From: DASZIT01 sp963770635
Lineage (GTDB): Bacteria > Actinomycetota > Acidimicrobiia > Acidimicrobiales > RAAP-2
DNA length: 64,000 bases
Assembly (NCBI GenBank): GCA_963770635.1
Contig: CAVYQI010000005.1
Location: 496,001-560,000, forward strand
Direction of reading: 5' to 3'
Shown here: positions 1 through 9,200 of the stretch, in pieces
Layout of the letters: every line of letters starts with the position of its first letter
Numbering within the stretch: position 1 is the stretch's first letter
Notes under the pieces: model-generated
The model's database searches: none
What the model was told of the DNA's origin: nothing
What the model saw: the letters and a program-made list of their open reading frames with translations, nothing else
Made by a program: the position numbers and the translations under genes

Positions 1-591
1 GAAGAACGTCTTCACCAGTCCGGGGGCCACGGCATTGACCCTCACCTTGGGCCCGAGCTCACCGGCGAGCTGGCGGGTGAGGTGGATCACCGCGGCCTTG
101 CTGACGTTGTACCAGCCGATCCCCTGCTCGACCGACAACCCCCCGATCGACGCCAGGTTCAGCACCACACCGCCGTGCTCCGACATACCGGCCCGCCAGG
201 CCGCCTGGGTCCACTCGAGGTAGCCGGACTGGTTCACCCGCAACGTCTTGTCGATCCGACCGGTGTCGATCTCCATCAACGGCCCGTAATACGGGTTGGT
301 GGCCGCGTTGTTGACCAGGATGTCGACCGACCCGAAGCGGTCGACGGTGGCGGCCACGCAGGCCTCGCCCTGCTCCGGATCGCCGGCATTGGCCACCTGC
401 CAGGCCACCTCGCCGGACCGGTCGCCTTTGGCGGCATCGATGGCGTCCTTGGCTTCGGCCAGGGCCTCACCTTTGCGGGACGAGAGCATCACCGAGGCTC
501 CGGCCTCGGCGAACACTTGGGCGATGGCCATCCCGATCCCGCGGGAGGCCCCGGTCACCAGCGCCGTCTTTCCATCCAGTCGGATATCCAT
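1..591 (-). CDS. SDR-family oxidoreductase (C-terminus cut off by window edge)
   Basis: Short-chain dehydrogenase/reductase, probably NAD(P)H-dependent; the substrate cannot be told. The 197 visible residues start MDIRLDGKTALVTG. They carry the Rossmann glycine motif TGASRGIG near residues 11-18, an NNAA motif, the catalytic serine region LNLASIGG and the YNVSK catalytic Tyr/Lys pair, then PGLVKT at the cut end, so perhaps 50 residues are missing. I chose the ATG at 591 over the in-frame ATG at 603 because a TATGGT -10-like hexamer ends 7 nt before it. It is divergent from the YyaL-like gene. Family is certain from motifs; function is open. Confidence 0.9.
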   Translation of the reverse strand, partial: MDIRLDGKTALVTGASRGIGMAIAQVFAEAGASVMLSSRKGEALAEAKDAIDAAKGDRSGEVAWQVANAGDPEQGEACVAATVDRFGSVDILVNNAATNPYYGPLMEIDTGRIDKTLRVNQSGYLEWTQAAWRAGMSEHGGVVLNLASIGGLSVEQGIGWYNVSKAAVIHLTRQLAGELGPKVRVNAVAPGLVKTFF

Positions 592-598
592 GCCGAGC

Positions 599-604
599 AC
601 CATA
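599..604 (-). promoter_or_regulatory. -10 element (TATGGT), leaderless start of SDR gene
   Basis: TATGGT on the minus strand lies 7 nt upstream of the ATG at 591. It fits the TANNNT-N6-8-start arrangement repeated across this window, which predicts transcription starting at or next to the start codon. Confidence 0.45.
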
Positions 605-686
605 GGGCGGACCGTCACCACGAGCCCCGGCGTCACCGACCCGGCCCGACCCGACTCCCCAGACCGCCGGCGGGGCCGGGACCCGG

Positions 687-710
687 CCATCGATCCCATA
701 GCATCGATGG
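687..710. repeat. perfect 8-bp inverted repeat at the YyaL-like gene start
   Basis: CCATCGAT and ATCGATGG flank an 8-nt spacer and end one base before the GTG start at 712. The dyad lies in the 120-bp divergent region between the SDR and YyaL-like genes and overlaps the predicted -10 of the latter, so an operator is possible. No regulator is identified. Confidence 0.5.
699..704 (+). promoter_or_regulatory. -10 element (TAGCAT), leaderless start of YyaL-like gene
   Basis: TAGCAT lies 7 nt before the GTG at 712, inside the loop and right arm of the inverted repeat. There is no Shine-Dalgarno-like sequence between it and the start codon, consistent with a leaderless transcript. Confidence 0.5.
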
Positions 711-711
711 G

Positions 712-2772
712 GTGAACCGTCTCGCCAAGGAGACCTCCCCCTACCTCCGCCAGCACGCCGAAAATCCGGTGGACTGGTATCCGTGGGGCGACGAGGCGTT
801 CGACCGGGCCCGGGAGGAGAACCGCCCGGTGTTTCTCTCCATCGGGTACTCCGCCTGCCACTGGTGCCACGTGATGGCCCACGAGTCGTTCGAGAACCCC
901 GGCACCGCCGACGCCCTCAACGCCTCGTTCATCAGCGTGAAGGTGGACCGGGAGGAGCGTCCCGACGTCGACGCCGTCTACATGGAAGCGGTCCAGGCCA
1001 TCACCGGATCGGGTGGCTGGCCGATGAGCGTGTTCCTCACCCCGGATCGTCGACCCTTCTTCGGTGGGACCTACTTTCCCCCCGACGACCGCCATGGCAC
1101 TCCGTCGTTCCGGAAGGTGCTGGCCGCGTTGACCGACGTCTGGACCAACCGCCGCCACGAGGTGGAGGAACAGGCCGACGAGCTCTCCGGGGCGATCGCC
1201 TCCCGGTCGGTGATCTCCCGACCGCCGGACCGAGCCTCGGCGCTCGGCTCGCTGGAGGGCAGCGACGACGGCGTCGATCTTCTCGAGGTGGCGACCAAAG
1301 AGTTGCGCGCCCGGTTCGACAGCCAGTGGGGCGGTTTCGGTCCGGCCCCGAAGTTCCCCCAACCCACCCTCGTCGACATCGCCCTCCGGCACGGTCTCCG
1401 ACGAATCGGAGACGACCCGGATGCGTCGGTGCCGATGGCCGTCACCACACTCGACGCCATGGCCGCCGGCGGCATCCACGATCACCTGGGCGGAGGATTT
1501 GCCCGGTACTCGACCGACAACCAGTGGCTGGTCCCCCACTTCGAAAAGATGCTCTACGACCAGGCCGGCCTGCTGCGCGCCTTCCTGCACGGCTGGCAGG
1601 CGACCGGGCGCCCGGACTACCTGGCGGTGGTCGAGGACATCGTCGGGTATGTGGCCCGCGACCTCACCAGCTCGGAGGGAGGGGTGTTCTCCGCCGAAGA
1701 TGCCGACTCCGAGGGGGTCGAGGGGAAGTTCTACGTCTGGACCCTCGACCAGGCCGCGGCCGCGATCGCCGGCGGGCAGCTGAAACCCGGAGAGGACCCC
1801 GGGGCCATCCTGGAGGCGGTCGCCGGCTGGTTCGGCATCACCGCCGCCGGCAATTTCGACGGAGCCACCATCCTCCGGCGCCCGGTCGGGGAACCCCTGG
1901 GCGGTCCAGCCGAGGTGGAGGCCGGTCGCCGCCTGTTGTTCGAGGCCCGCGGCCGGCGGGTCCGGCCCGGCCTGGATGACAAGGTGCTGACCGAGTGGAA
2001 TGCCATGTACGCCTCGGCCCTGGCCGAAGCCGCCTCCGCCACCGGCAACCCGGAGTGGGAGCAGTCGGCCGCCGCCATCGGTGGCTTTCTCTACGACAAC
2101 CTCCGGCGGAGCCCCGACGGCCGGTGCCTTCGCAGCTGGCAAGCCGAAGGCGGCGCCCGGCATCTGGCCTATGCCGCCGACTACGCCTGGCTGGTCGACT
2201 GCTTTACCCGGTTGGGCGAGTTGACCGGGCGGGCCGTCTGGACGGACCGGGCCATCGAGACCGCCGATGCGCTGCTCGACCTCTTTCACGATGACCGGGA
2301 CGGGGGTTTCTTCACCACCGGTCACGACGCGGAGGCGTTGCTGGTCAGGACCAAGGACCTCTTCGATGGGGCGACTCCCTCGGCCAACGGGGTGGCCGCG
2401 GTGGCGCTGGCCCGGCTCGGGGCCCTCACCGGCTCCGCGCGCTACCGGCGGGCGGCCGCCGAGGTCGTCGACCTGGTTGGCGAGTTGCTCATCCGCCATC
2501 CCACCGCCTTCGCCTACACCGTGGAGGCGGCCGACCTGTTGCGCCGGGGGTTGACCGAGGTCGTGGTGACCGGTGATCGTCCCGACCTCGTCGAGGTGGC
2601 CCACCGGCGCTGGATCCCGGACGCGGTGTTGGCGTGGGGTGAGCCGACCGCGTCACCATTATGGGAAGGGCGTGACCCGGACCTGGCCTACGTCTGCCGG
2701 AACTACGCCTGCCAGTTGCCGGCCACCGATCCGGAGTTGCTGTCGAAGCAGTTGATCGGAAGTCACCGATGA
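712..2772 (+). CDS. thioredoxin domain-containing protein, YyaL/DUF255 family
   Basis: 686-residue protein of the YyaL (spermatogenesis-associated protein 20-like) family. An N-terminal thioredoxin-like domain is followed by an N-acylglucosamine 2-epimerase-like alpha/alpha toroid. The family signature NPVDWYPWGDEAF and the CHWC redox motif (C49, C52) are clear, followed by KVDREERPDVD and GGWPMSVFLTP. The C-terminal half has the conserved HFEKMLYDQA and DDKVLTEWNA segments. Length matches the family (about 650-700). An open frame extends upstream to 82, but family homology begins exactly at the GTG at 712. The stop overlaps the next start (ATGA), so the two are probably co-transcribed. Biochemical role is not established; no signal peptide is seen. 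Confidence 0.9.
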   Translation: MNRLAKETSPYLRQHAENPVDWYPWGDEAFDRAREENRPVFLSIGYSACHWCHVMAHESFENPGTADALNASFISVKVDREERPDVDAVYMEAVQAITGSGGWPMSVFLTPDRRPFFGGTYFPPDDRHGTPSFRKVLAALTDVWTNRRHEVEEQADELSGAIASRSVISRPPDRASALGSLEGSDDGVDLLEVATKELRARFDSQWGGFGPAPKFPQPTLVDIALRHGLRRIGDDPDASVPMAVTTLDAMAAGGIHDHLGGGFARYSTDNQWLVPHFEKMLYDQAGLLRAFLHGWQATGRPDYLAVVEDIVGYVARDLTSSEGGVFSAEDADSEGVEGKFYVWTLDQAAAAIAGGQLKPGEDPGAILEAVAGWFGITAAGNFDGATILRRPVGEPLGGPAEVEAGRRLLFEARGRRVRPGLDDKVLTEWNAMYASALAEAASATGNPEWEQSAAAIGGFLYDNLRRSPDGRCLRSWQAEGGARHLAYAADYAWLVDCFTRLGELTGRAVWTDRAIETADALLDLFHDDRDGGFFTTGHDAEALLVRTKDLFDGATPSANGVAAVALARLGALTGSARYRRAAAEVVDLVGELLIRHPTAFAYTVEAADLLRRGLTEVVVTGDRPDLVEVAHRRWIPDAVLAWGEPTASPLWEGRDPDLAYVCRNYACQLPATDPELLSKQLIGSHR

Positions 2773-3554
2773 GCAACGGCATGCCCCCGCCGGCGGGCGT
2801 GCCCAGCCTGCCGTTGCCCCGGAAGCAACGGAAGCCGGGACGCACCCACCGCACCCCGCGCAGCGGCACCGCCCGCAACGTGGTGCGGGCGGTCAAGACC
2901 CGCGAACGCATCGAGGTGGCCGGCGGCGCGTCGCTGACCATCCTGGTGCTGTCCTGTCATCAGGAGGACACCACCGGGGTCGACCTGGCGTCGGGAACCC
3001 TGGTCCGAGCCCGGGTCGGGTGGCCCGAAGGCCACCTCCCCGACCTGCTTCCTTTCGACGTGGTCGAGGCGGTGCTGGCCGACGAGCCCGAACGCGACGA
3101 TCTGGCCCAGCCCGAGGCGGTGACGGTCTCGGGGCTGCCCCGGCACCTCGGCACCTTCCACGGACGGCGGAACCGTCGCCTTCTCCACCAACTGGCGGCA
3201 CCGGTCGAAGAGCACGTGCTCGGCTTCCCGGGCACGTCGGCGCCGTACTGGGAGTTCCGGGGCTTCCGACCCTCGCTCGCCCTCCTGGTCCCGACCAAAG
3301 GACCCGTACTGTTCCGCCGCGAGCGCGAACGGTCGGTGTGGATCCGGTTCGGCTGGGGGCGCAGCGACAACTGGCTACCGGTGGAGGACCCACGGGCCGA
3401 CCGGGCGTTGGATGTGGCCCGCAAGGGCAGACTGCACGGCAAGGAGCTCGCCTCCGCTCTCGGGTTCAAGCCCCATTACCTGGTGGCGTCCATCAGCGCC
3501 CCGCGCAACGGCCACTGTTACAAGACCATCCGGGCCCTGCTGCCCCGGGGGTGA
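2769..3554 (+). CDS. conserved-type hypothetical protein (261 aa)
   Basis: I do not recognise this protein. It has a basic, proline-rich N-terminus (about residues 1-45), then a soluble mixed alpha/beta region with YWEFRGFRPSLALLVPTKG and WIRFGWGRSDNWLP, which read like a folded beta-rich domain. There are no membrane segments and no Cys/His metal pattern. It overlaps the YyaL-like gene by 4 nt and the PhzF-like gene by 1 nt, so the three probably form one operon. Codon usage resembles its neighbours and the frame is uninterrupted. Function unknown. Confidence 0.75.
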   Translation: MSNGMPPPAGVPSLPLPRKQRKPGRTHRTPRSGTARNVVRAVKTRERIEVAGGASLTILVLSCHQEDTTGVDLASGTLVRARVGWPEGHLPDLLPFDVVEAVLADEPERDDLAQPEAVTVSGLPRHLGTFHGRRNRRLLHQLAAPVEEHVLGFPGTSAPYWEFRGFRPSLALLVPTKGPVLFRRERERSVWIRFGWGRSDNWLPVEDPRADRALDVARKGRLHGKELASALGFKPHYLVASISAPRNGHCYKTIRALLPRG

Positions 3555-4334
3555 TGGTGTCCACCGAACTGGTCGTCATCGACGCCTTCACCGATCGCCC
3601 GTTCTCGGGGAACCCGGCCGCGGTGTGCCGGCTCGACCGACCGGCGTCGGAAACCTGGATGCAGGACGTGGCCGCGGAGATGCACCTGTCGGAGACCGCC
3701 TACGTGCTCGATCGGCCCGACGGTGACTACGACCTCCGGTGGTTCACCCCCACCGCCGAGGTCGCCTTGTGCGGGCACGCCACCCTGGCCACCGCCCACC
3801 TCCTCGGGGGAGGCCGGTTCCACACCCGCAGCGGCGTGCTCTCCTGCACCGTCCAGCGCGAACGGGTCGATCGACATGGACTTCCCGGCCGACCCGCCGG
3901 CCCCCCGGGCGGAACCCGACGGTCTGTTCGCCGCCCTCGGCACCAACGGGGAGGTGCACGCCGGCGCTTTCGACCTGATGGTGGTGGTGGCCGACGCCGA
4001 CATCGTGCAGCACCTGACGCCGGACCTCACCGCCCTGGCCGCGGTCGAGGCCCGGGCGGTGATCGTGACCTCGCCCTCTGACCAACCCGGCGTCGACTGC
4101 GCGTCCCGGGTCTTCGCTCCCCGGGTCGGGATTCCCGAGGACCCGGTCACCGGCTCCGCCCACTGCACCCTGGCTCCGTTCTGGTCGGACCGCACCGGGC
4201 GCCAGGAACTGGTGGGGGCCCAGCTGTCGGCCCGCGGCGGCACCGTGCACATGCGGCTGGACGGCGACCGGGTGATCATCGGCGGGCGGGCGGTCACCGT
4301 CTCGGAAGTCCGCCTGCTGTCCGACCCGGACTGA
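3554..4334 (+). CDS. PhzF/YddE-family isomerase-epimerase (one frameshift)
   Basis: Member of the PhzF family (diaminopimelate-epimerase-like fold). The N-terminal part (3554 to about 3860) has the family landmarks FSGNPAAV and LSETAYV with the catalytic Glu near residue 47, then CGHATLA. The C-terminal part, one frame over, has DMDFPA, GIPEDPVTGSAHC and the final beta-strand region. The parts join if one extra base is removed near 3855-3866; 781 nt minus 1 gives 260 codons, a slightly short family member. Only the +1 frame change separates this from a normal gene, so a sequence error is likelier than a pseudogene. Substrate unknown. Confidence 0.8.
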
Positions 4335-4353
4335 CCGGTTTGGCCGGGTGGCA

Positions 4354-4359
4354 TACAGT
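4354..4359 (+). promoter_or_regulatory. -10 element (TACAGT), leaderless start of hydrolase gene
   Basis: TACAGT lies 8 nt upstream of the GTG at 4368, in the 33-bp gap after the PhzF-like gene. No ribosome binding site is present. Confidence 0.45.
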
Positions 4360-4367
4360 CACTAACC

Positions 4368-5546
4368 GTGCCGGCCCCAGCCCTCTCACCCGGATCGACC
4401 GGGGCGATCTTTCCCGACTACCGGGGCGCCTGCCTTTCGAACCTGGTCCCGGCGCTCCTGTCCGGCTCGGCCGGAGGCAACCGCGGGAGCGCCCGATCTC
4501 CCGACTGGCTCCCGACTCCGGCCCGGGAGGCGCGCCAGATCGTCCTGCTGATCGTCGACGGCCTGGGTTGGCAACAGCTCACCGCCCGGAGCCAACTGGC
4601 GCCGACTCTGAACGGAGCGGCCGGCATCGAACGATCGATCACCTCGGTGACGCCGAGCACCACCGCCTGCGCGCTCACCTCCATCGCCACCGGTCGGCCC
4701 CCCTCCGATCACGGCCTCCTCGGCTACCGGCTGGCCACCGCGGATGCCGAGATCATGAACGCGCTCCGGTGGACGGTCGGCGTCAACCGCCCGCGGGACG
4801 CCCGCCAGGAGTTGCCGGCTTCGACCTATCAGCCGTACCCACCCTTCCCCGGCGCATCCCGCCCGGTGCCGGTCGTCTCCCGGGGCGAGTTCGGCGGCAC
4901 CGGGTTCACCGCCGCCCATCTCGGGACTTCACCGCTGGCCGGCTACAAGGTCACCTCGTCGCTCCTCGTCGAGGTCCGCCGGCTGCTTTCGGACGGGGAG
5001 CCGTTCGTCTACGCCTACTACGACGGCATCGACAAGGTGGCCCATGAGCACGGGATCGGCCCCCACTACGACGCCGAGCTCCGGACGGTCGACCGGTTGG
5101 TCGGCGACATCGCCGCTTCGTTGGAACCCGGAGCGGTAGTGGTGGTCAGCGCCGATCACGGGCAGATCGACATCGGGACGAACGTCGAGTTGTTGGGACG
5201 GGAGGTGATGGCCGCCACCCGGTTCCTGTCCGGCGAGGGGCGGTTCCGCTGGCTCCACGCCTGCCCGGGCGCCGCCGGCGATCTTTACGCCATCGTCGCC
5301 GAGCGCTACCGGGACACCACCTGGGTGATGAGCCGCGACCAGCTCATCGACGAGGGGTGGTTCGGCGGGCCACTCCGGGATGGCGTGATCGACCGGCTGG
5401 GCGACGTCGCTCTCATCCCCCATGCCCCGGTCGCCTTCCTCGACCCCGCCGATGCCGGCGAGAGCACCCTGGCCGCCCGCCACGGGTCGTTGACCGCCGA
5501 CGAAATGCTGGTTCCCCTGGTGGCCATCGCCGGTGGCAGTATCTGA
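4368..5546 (+). CDS. alkaline phosphatase superfamily protein (nucleotide pyrophosphatase/phosphodiesterase type)
   Basis: 392-residue predicted metal-dependent phosphodiesterase. The first metal-binding Asp is in LLIVDGLGW (D64). The nucleophile region TPSTTA (about residues 96-100) supplies a Thr instead of Ser, as in nucleotide pyrophosphatases. Later metal ligands are in YYDGIDKVAHEHG and SADHGQ, with a final His in AARHGSLT. No signal peptide or membrane segment is seen, so it looks cytoplasmic. The GTG start is set by the -10 element and by the start of homology. bpa follows after 2 nt, suggesting co-transcription. Substrate unknown. Confidence 0.85.
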   Translation: MPAPALSPGSTGAIFPDYRGACLSNLVPALLSGSAGGNRGSARSPDWLPTPAREARQIVLLIVDGLGWQQLTARSQLAPTLNGAAGIERSITSVTPSTTACALTSIATGRPPSDHGLLGYRLATADAEIMNALRWTVGVNRPRDARQELPASTYQPYPPFPGASRPVPVVSRGEFGGTGFTAAHLGTSPLAGYKVTSSLLVEVRRLLSDGEPFVYAYYDGIDKVAHEHGIGPHYDAELRTVDRLVGDIAASLEPGAVVVVSADHGQIDIGTNVELLGREVMAATRFLSGEGRFRWLHACPGAAGDLYAIVAERYRDTTWVMSRDQLIDEGWFGGPLRDGVIDRLGDVALIPHAPVAFLDPADAGESTLAARHGSLTADEMLVPLVAIAGGSI

Positions 5547-5548
5547 TC

Positions 5549-6073
5549 ATGGCCAGCGACCCCACCGCCCCCGCCGGGCATCCTCCGGCACTCACCCCCG
5601 AGGTCGTCGACGGCGTCGACGGCGCGGCGGCGGAGAAGCCGTCCAGTGGCGAAACGACCGAAGAGGCGCGAACCGAGTCGATCGAGAAGCCGGCCAAGTT
5701 GCTCCGGATCGGATCCATGGTCAAACAGCTCCTCGAGGAAGTCCGCCAAGCTCCGTTGGACGAAAACAGTCGGGTCCGACTCCGGGAGATCTACGAGCAG
5801 TCGGTCCGCGAGCTGGCCGACGGGCTCTCCGACGACCTGGCCGCCGAGCTCGACCGGATGTCGATCCCGTTCGACTCTCCCACGCCGTCCGACTCCGAGT
5901 TGCGCATCGCCCAGGCCCAGCTGGTGGGCTGGCTCGAAGGGCTCTTCCACGGGATCCAGGCCACCCTGGTGGCCCAGCAGGTGGCGGCCCGGGCCCAGCT
6001 CGACGAGATTCGCCAGCAGGCCCTCCCCTCGGGCGGCGGCGCGCCCGTCTCCCGCCCCGGGACCTATCTGTGA
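5549..6073 (+). CDS. bpa: bacterial proteasome activator Bpa (DUF2587)
   Basis: 174-residue ring-forming, ATP-independent activator of the actinobacterial 20S proteasome, homologous to mycobacterial Bpa/PafE. The core from about residue 50 (MVKQLLEEVRQAPLDE, then RLREIYEQSVREL) and the helix ELRIAQAQLVGWLEG are typical. The C-terminus GTYL matches the GQYL-type tail that docks into proteasome alpha-ring pockets. The N-terminal 45 residues are acidic and probably disordered. The start ATG follows the hydrolase stop by 2 nt. No proteasome genes (prcA/B, mpa, pup) lie in the window, as expected for a gene usually unlinked from that locus. Confidence 0.92.
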   Translation: MASDPTAPAGHPPALTPEVVDGVDGAAAEKPSSGETTEEARTESIEKPAKLLRIGSMVKQLLEEVRQAPLDENSRVRLREIYEQSVRELADGLSDDLAAELDRMSIPFDSPTPSDSELRIAQAQLVGWLEGLFHGIQATLVAQQVAARAQLDEIRQQALPSGGGAPVSRPGTYL

Positions 6074-6230
6074 TGCTGTTGCCGGGGACCCGCCGGTCGC
6101 CGAAGCCATGGGAGAAGCCATGGAGGAAGCCGTCATCGGCGGGTAGATCGGGGTCGCTCCAAACCGACCGATGACCGAGGTTCACCCACAGGGGTGGTGG
6201 TAAGGTCGGAATCACACAGCTGTAACTCTC

Positions 6231-6248
6231 TCCACAGCCTGTGGAGAA
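6231..6248. promoter_or_regulatory. dyad resembling paired DnaA boxes upstream of dnaE
   Basis: The 7-bp perfect palindrome TCCACAGCCTGTGGA (6231-6245) lies about 48 nt before dnaE. Read on the minus strand, 6240-6248 is TTCTCCACA, one mismatch from the DnaA-box consensus TTGTCCACA. The left arm is a poorer copy. Regulation of dnaE by DnaA is inference. Confidence 0.35.
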
Positions 6249-6292
6249 CTTGGGACAGCCGGCGTCGCCATGACGAGAAAGGCGCCAGTTCG

Positions 6293-9200
6293 TTGGCATC
6301 ACTGTCGTTCACACATCTACACACCCATACCGAGTTCTCGATGCTGGACGGTGCCGCCCGGGTCGACGATCTGGTGCAGGCGGCGGTGGAGGATGGCCAA
6401 CCGGCTCTCGGGATCACCGACCACGGGAACATGTACGGCGTCCTCGACTTCTACGCCGCCTGCCGGGCGGCGGGCATCAACCCGGTCATCGGCACCGAGG
6501 CGTACATGGCCGGCGAATCGCGGCTCGATCGACCGGTGCGACGGGGCAAGGTCGACGACACCGGGGGCGATGTCGACGGCGGCGAGAAGCTCTACTACCA
6601 CCTGACCCTGCTGGCCGAGACCACCGCCGGGTACCGGAACCTGCTGAAGCTGTCCTCGGCCGCCTACCTCGAGGGCTACTACTACAAGCCCCGGGTCGAC
6701 TGGGAGCTCCTCGAGCGCCACCATTCCGGCCTCATCGCCACCACCGGCTGCCTGGGTGGGGTCGTCCTCCAGGCCCTGCTGGCCAACGACCAGGTGAAGG
6801 CCGAAGGCCTGGCCGCCCGGCTCCAGGACATCTTCGGCCAGGGCAACCTCTACGTCGAGCTCCAGGACCACGGGCTTCCGGAGCAGGCCAAGACCAACCC
6901 GGCGCTGGTGGAGATCGCCCGGCGGATCGGGGCCCCGCTGCTCGCCACCAACGACAGCCACTACACCCACCGCGAAGACCACGTGGCCCACGACGCCCTG
7001 CTCTGCGTCCAGACCGGCGCCCTCATCGCCGACCCCAAGCGCTTCAAGTTCGAGGGAGAGGAGCACTACCTGAAGTCGGCGGCGGAGATGCGCCACCTGT
7101 TCGCCGAGCTGCCCGAGGCCTGTGACAACACCCTGTTGATCGCCGAGCGGGCCAACGTGGAGATCGAGTTCGGCCACCCGAGCCTGCCCCAGTTCCCGGT
7201 CCCCGACGAGTTCGTCGGGGACTCCTACGAAGTGCGGTCGGCCCAGTACCTCCGCCACCTGACCCTCGAAGGGGCCAAGGAGCGCTACGGGCACCCCCTC
7301 CCCGCCAACGTCCTCGAGCGGCTCGACTACGAGCTCCGGGTCATCGGCGACATGGGCTTCTCCGCCTACTTCCTGGTGGTGTGGGACCTCATCCGCTTCG
7401 CCCGGTCGCGTCGGATCCGGGTCGGCCCGGGGCGGGGATCGGCGGCCGGCTGCTGTGTGGCCTACTGCCTGAAGATCGTCGACCTCGACCCCATCCGCTA
7501 CGACCTGATGTTCGAGCGCTTCCTCAACCCGGGTCGGGCCCAGATGCCCGACATCGACATGGACTTCGACGAGCGCTACCGCGGCGACATGATCAAATAC
7601 GCCGCCGACCGCTACGGCTCGGACCACGTGGCCCAGATCGTCACCTTCTCCACCATCAAGGCCCGGGCCGCGGTACGGGACGCCGCCCGGGTGCTGGGCA
7701 AGCCCTACGTGGTCGGCGACAAGATCGCCAAGGCGATGCCGCCGTTGCTGATGGGCCGGGACACCCCGTTGGGCGCCTGCCTGACCAAGACCGAGGGGTT
7801 CGAGGACGGCTTCCACGCCGCCGGCGAGCTCCGCACCATGTACGAGTCCGACCCCGAAGCCAAAGAGGTCATCGATGTGGCCAAGGGCCTCGAGGGCCTC
7901 CGCCGCCAGGACGGCATCCACGCCGCCGCGGTGGTCATCACCGACCAGCCCCTCACCGAGTACGTCCCCATCCAGCGCAAGCCGGACAGCGACAATCCCG
8001 AGGACGCCCCGATCGTCACCCAGTACGAGATGCATGGGGTCGAGGACCTCGGGCTGTTGAAGATGGACTTCCTCGGCCTCCGCAACCTGTCGGTGATCGA
8101 GCGGGCCCTCGACCTCATCCAGATCTCCACCGGCGAGCGTCCCGACATCGACAGCATCCCCCTCGACGACGACCCGACCTTCGCGATGTTGCGGAAGGGC
8201 GACTCGATGGGGGTGTTCCAGCTGGAGGGCGGGGCGATGCGCTCGACCATGCGCTCCCTGGCCCCGACCAGCTTCGACGACGTGGCCGCGTTGGTGGCCC
8301 TCTACCGGCCGGGGCCGATGGCAGCCAACATGCACAAGGACTACCCCGAGCTCAAGAACGGCCGCAAGACGCTGACCTACCTCCACCCGGACATGGAGGA
8401 GATCCTCGGCGACACCTACGGGCTGATGTTGTACCAGGAGTCGGTCATGCGGGTGGCCCAGAAGTTCGCCGGGTACACGCTGGAGGAGGCCGACAATCTC
8501 CGCAAGGCCTGCGGCAAGAAGAACCGGGCGCTCATCGCCGCCGAGCGGGAGAAATTCGTCATCGGCTGCGAGACCCAGGGCTACGGCAAGGAGCTCGGCA
8601 CCGCGCTGTTCGACATCATCGAGCCGTTCGCCGACTACGCCTTCAACAAGTCCCATGCTTACGGGTACGGCTACATCGCCTACCAGACGGCGTGGCTGAA
8701 GGCCCACTACCCGGTCGAGTACCTGGCCGCCCTCCTCACCTCGGTGAAGGACACCAAGGACAAGACGGCGGTGTACCTGGCCGAGTGCCGCTCGCGCGGG
8801 ATCCAGGTCTTGGTTCCCGACGTCAACCGCTCGCTCTCCGACTTCGCCGCCGACTATTCGAGGCGCGATGGCTCGGGGGAGGGAGGGCTGGGCGACATCA
8901 CTTTCGGGATGGCGGCCATCCGCAACGTCGGCCAGGGTCTGGTGGGTCACATCGTGGCCGAACGGGAAAAGAACGGTCCCTTCGTCGACTTCTACGACTT
9001 CTGTCAGCGGGTCGACCCCCAGGTCCTCAACAAGCGGACCATCGAGTCGCTGATCAAAGCCGGGGCGTTCGACTCCCTGGGCCACCCGCGGCGGGGGCTG
9101 TGCCTGGTGTTCGAGGAGATCTGCGACCTCACCCTCGAGCGCCGGCGCCAGCACGACGCCGGGGTGGTCTCGTTGTTCGCCTCCCTGGAGGTCGAGTCGG

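Noticed and set aside
82..711. Long N-terminal extension of the YyaL-like frame
   Set aside because: It is antisense to the SDR gene, has no domain, and family homology begins at GTG 712.
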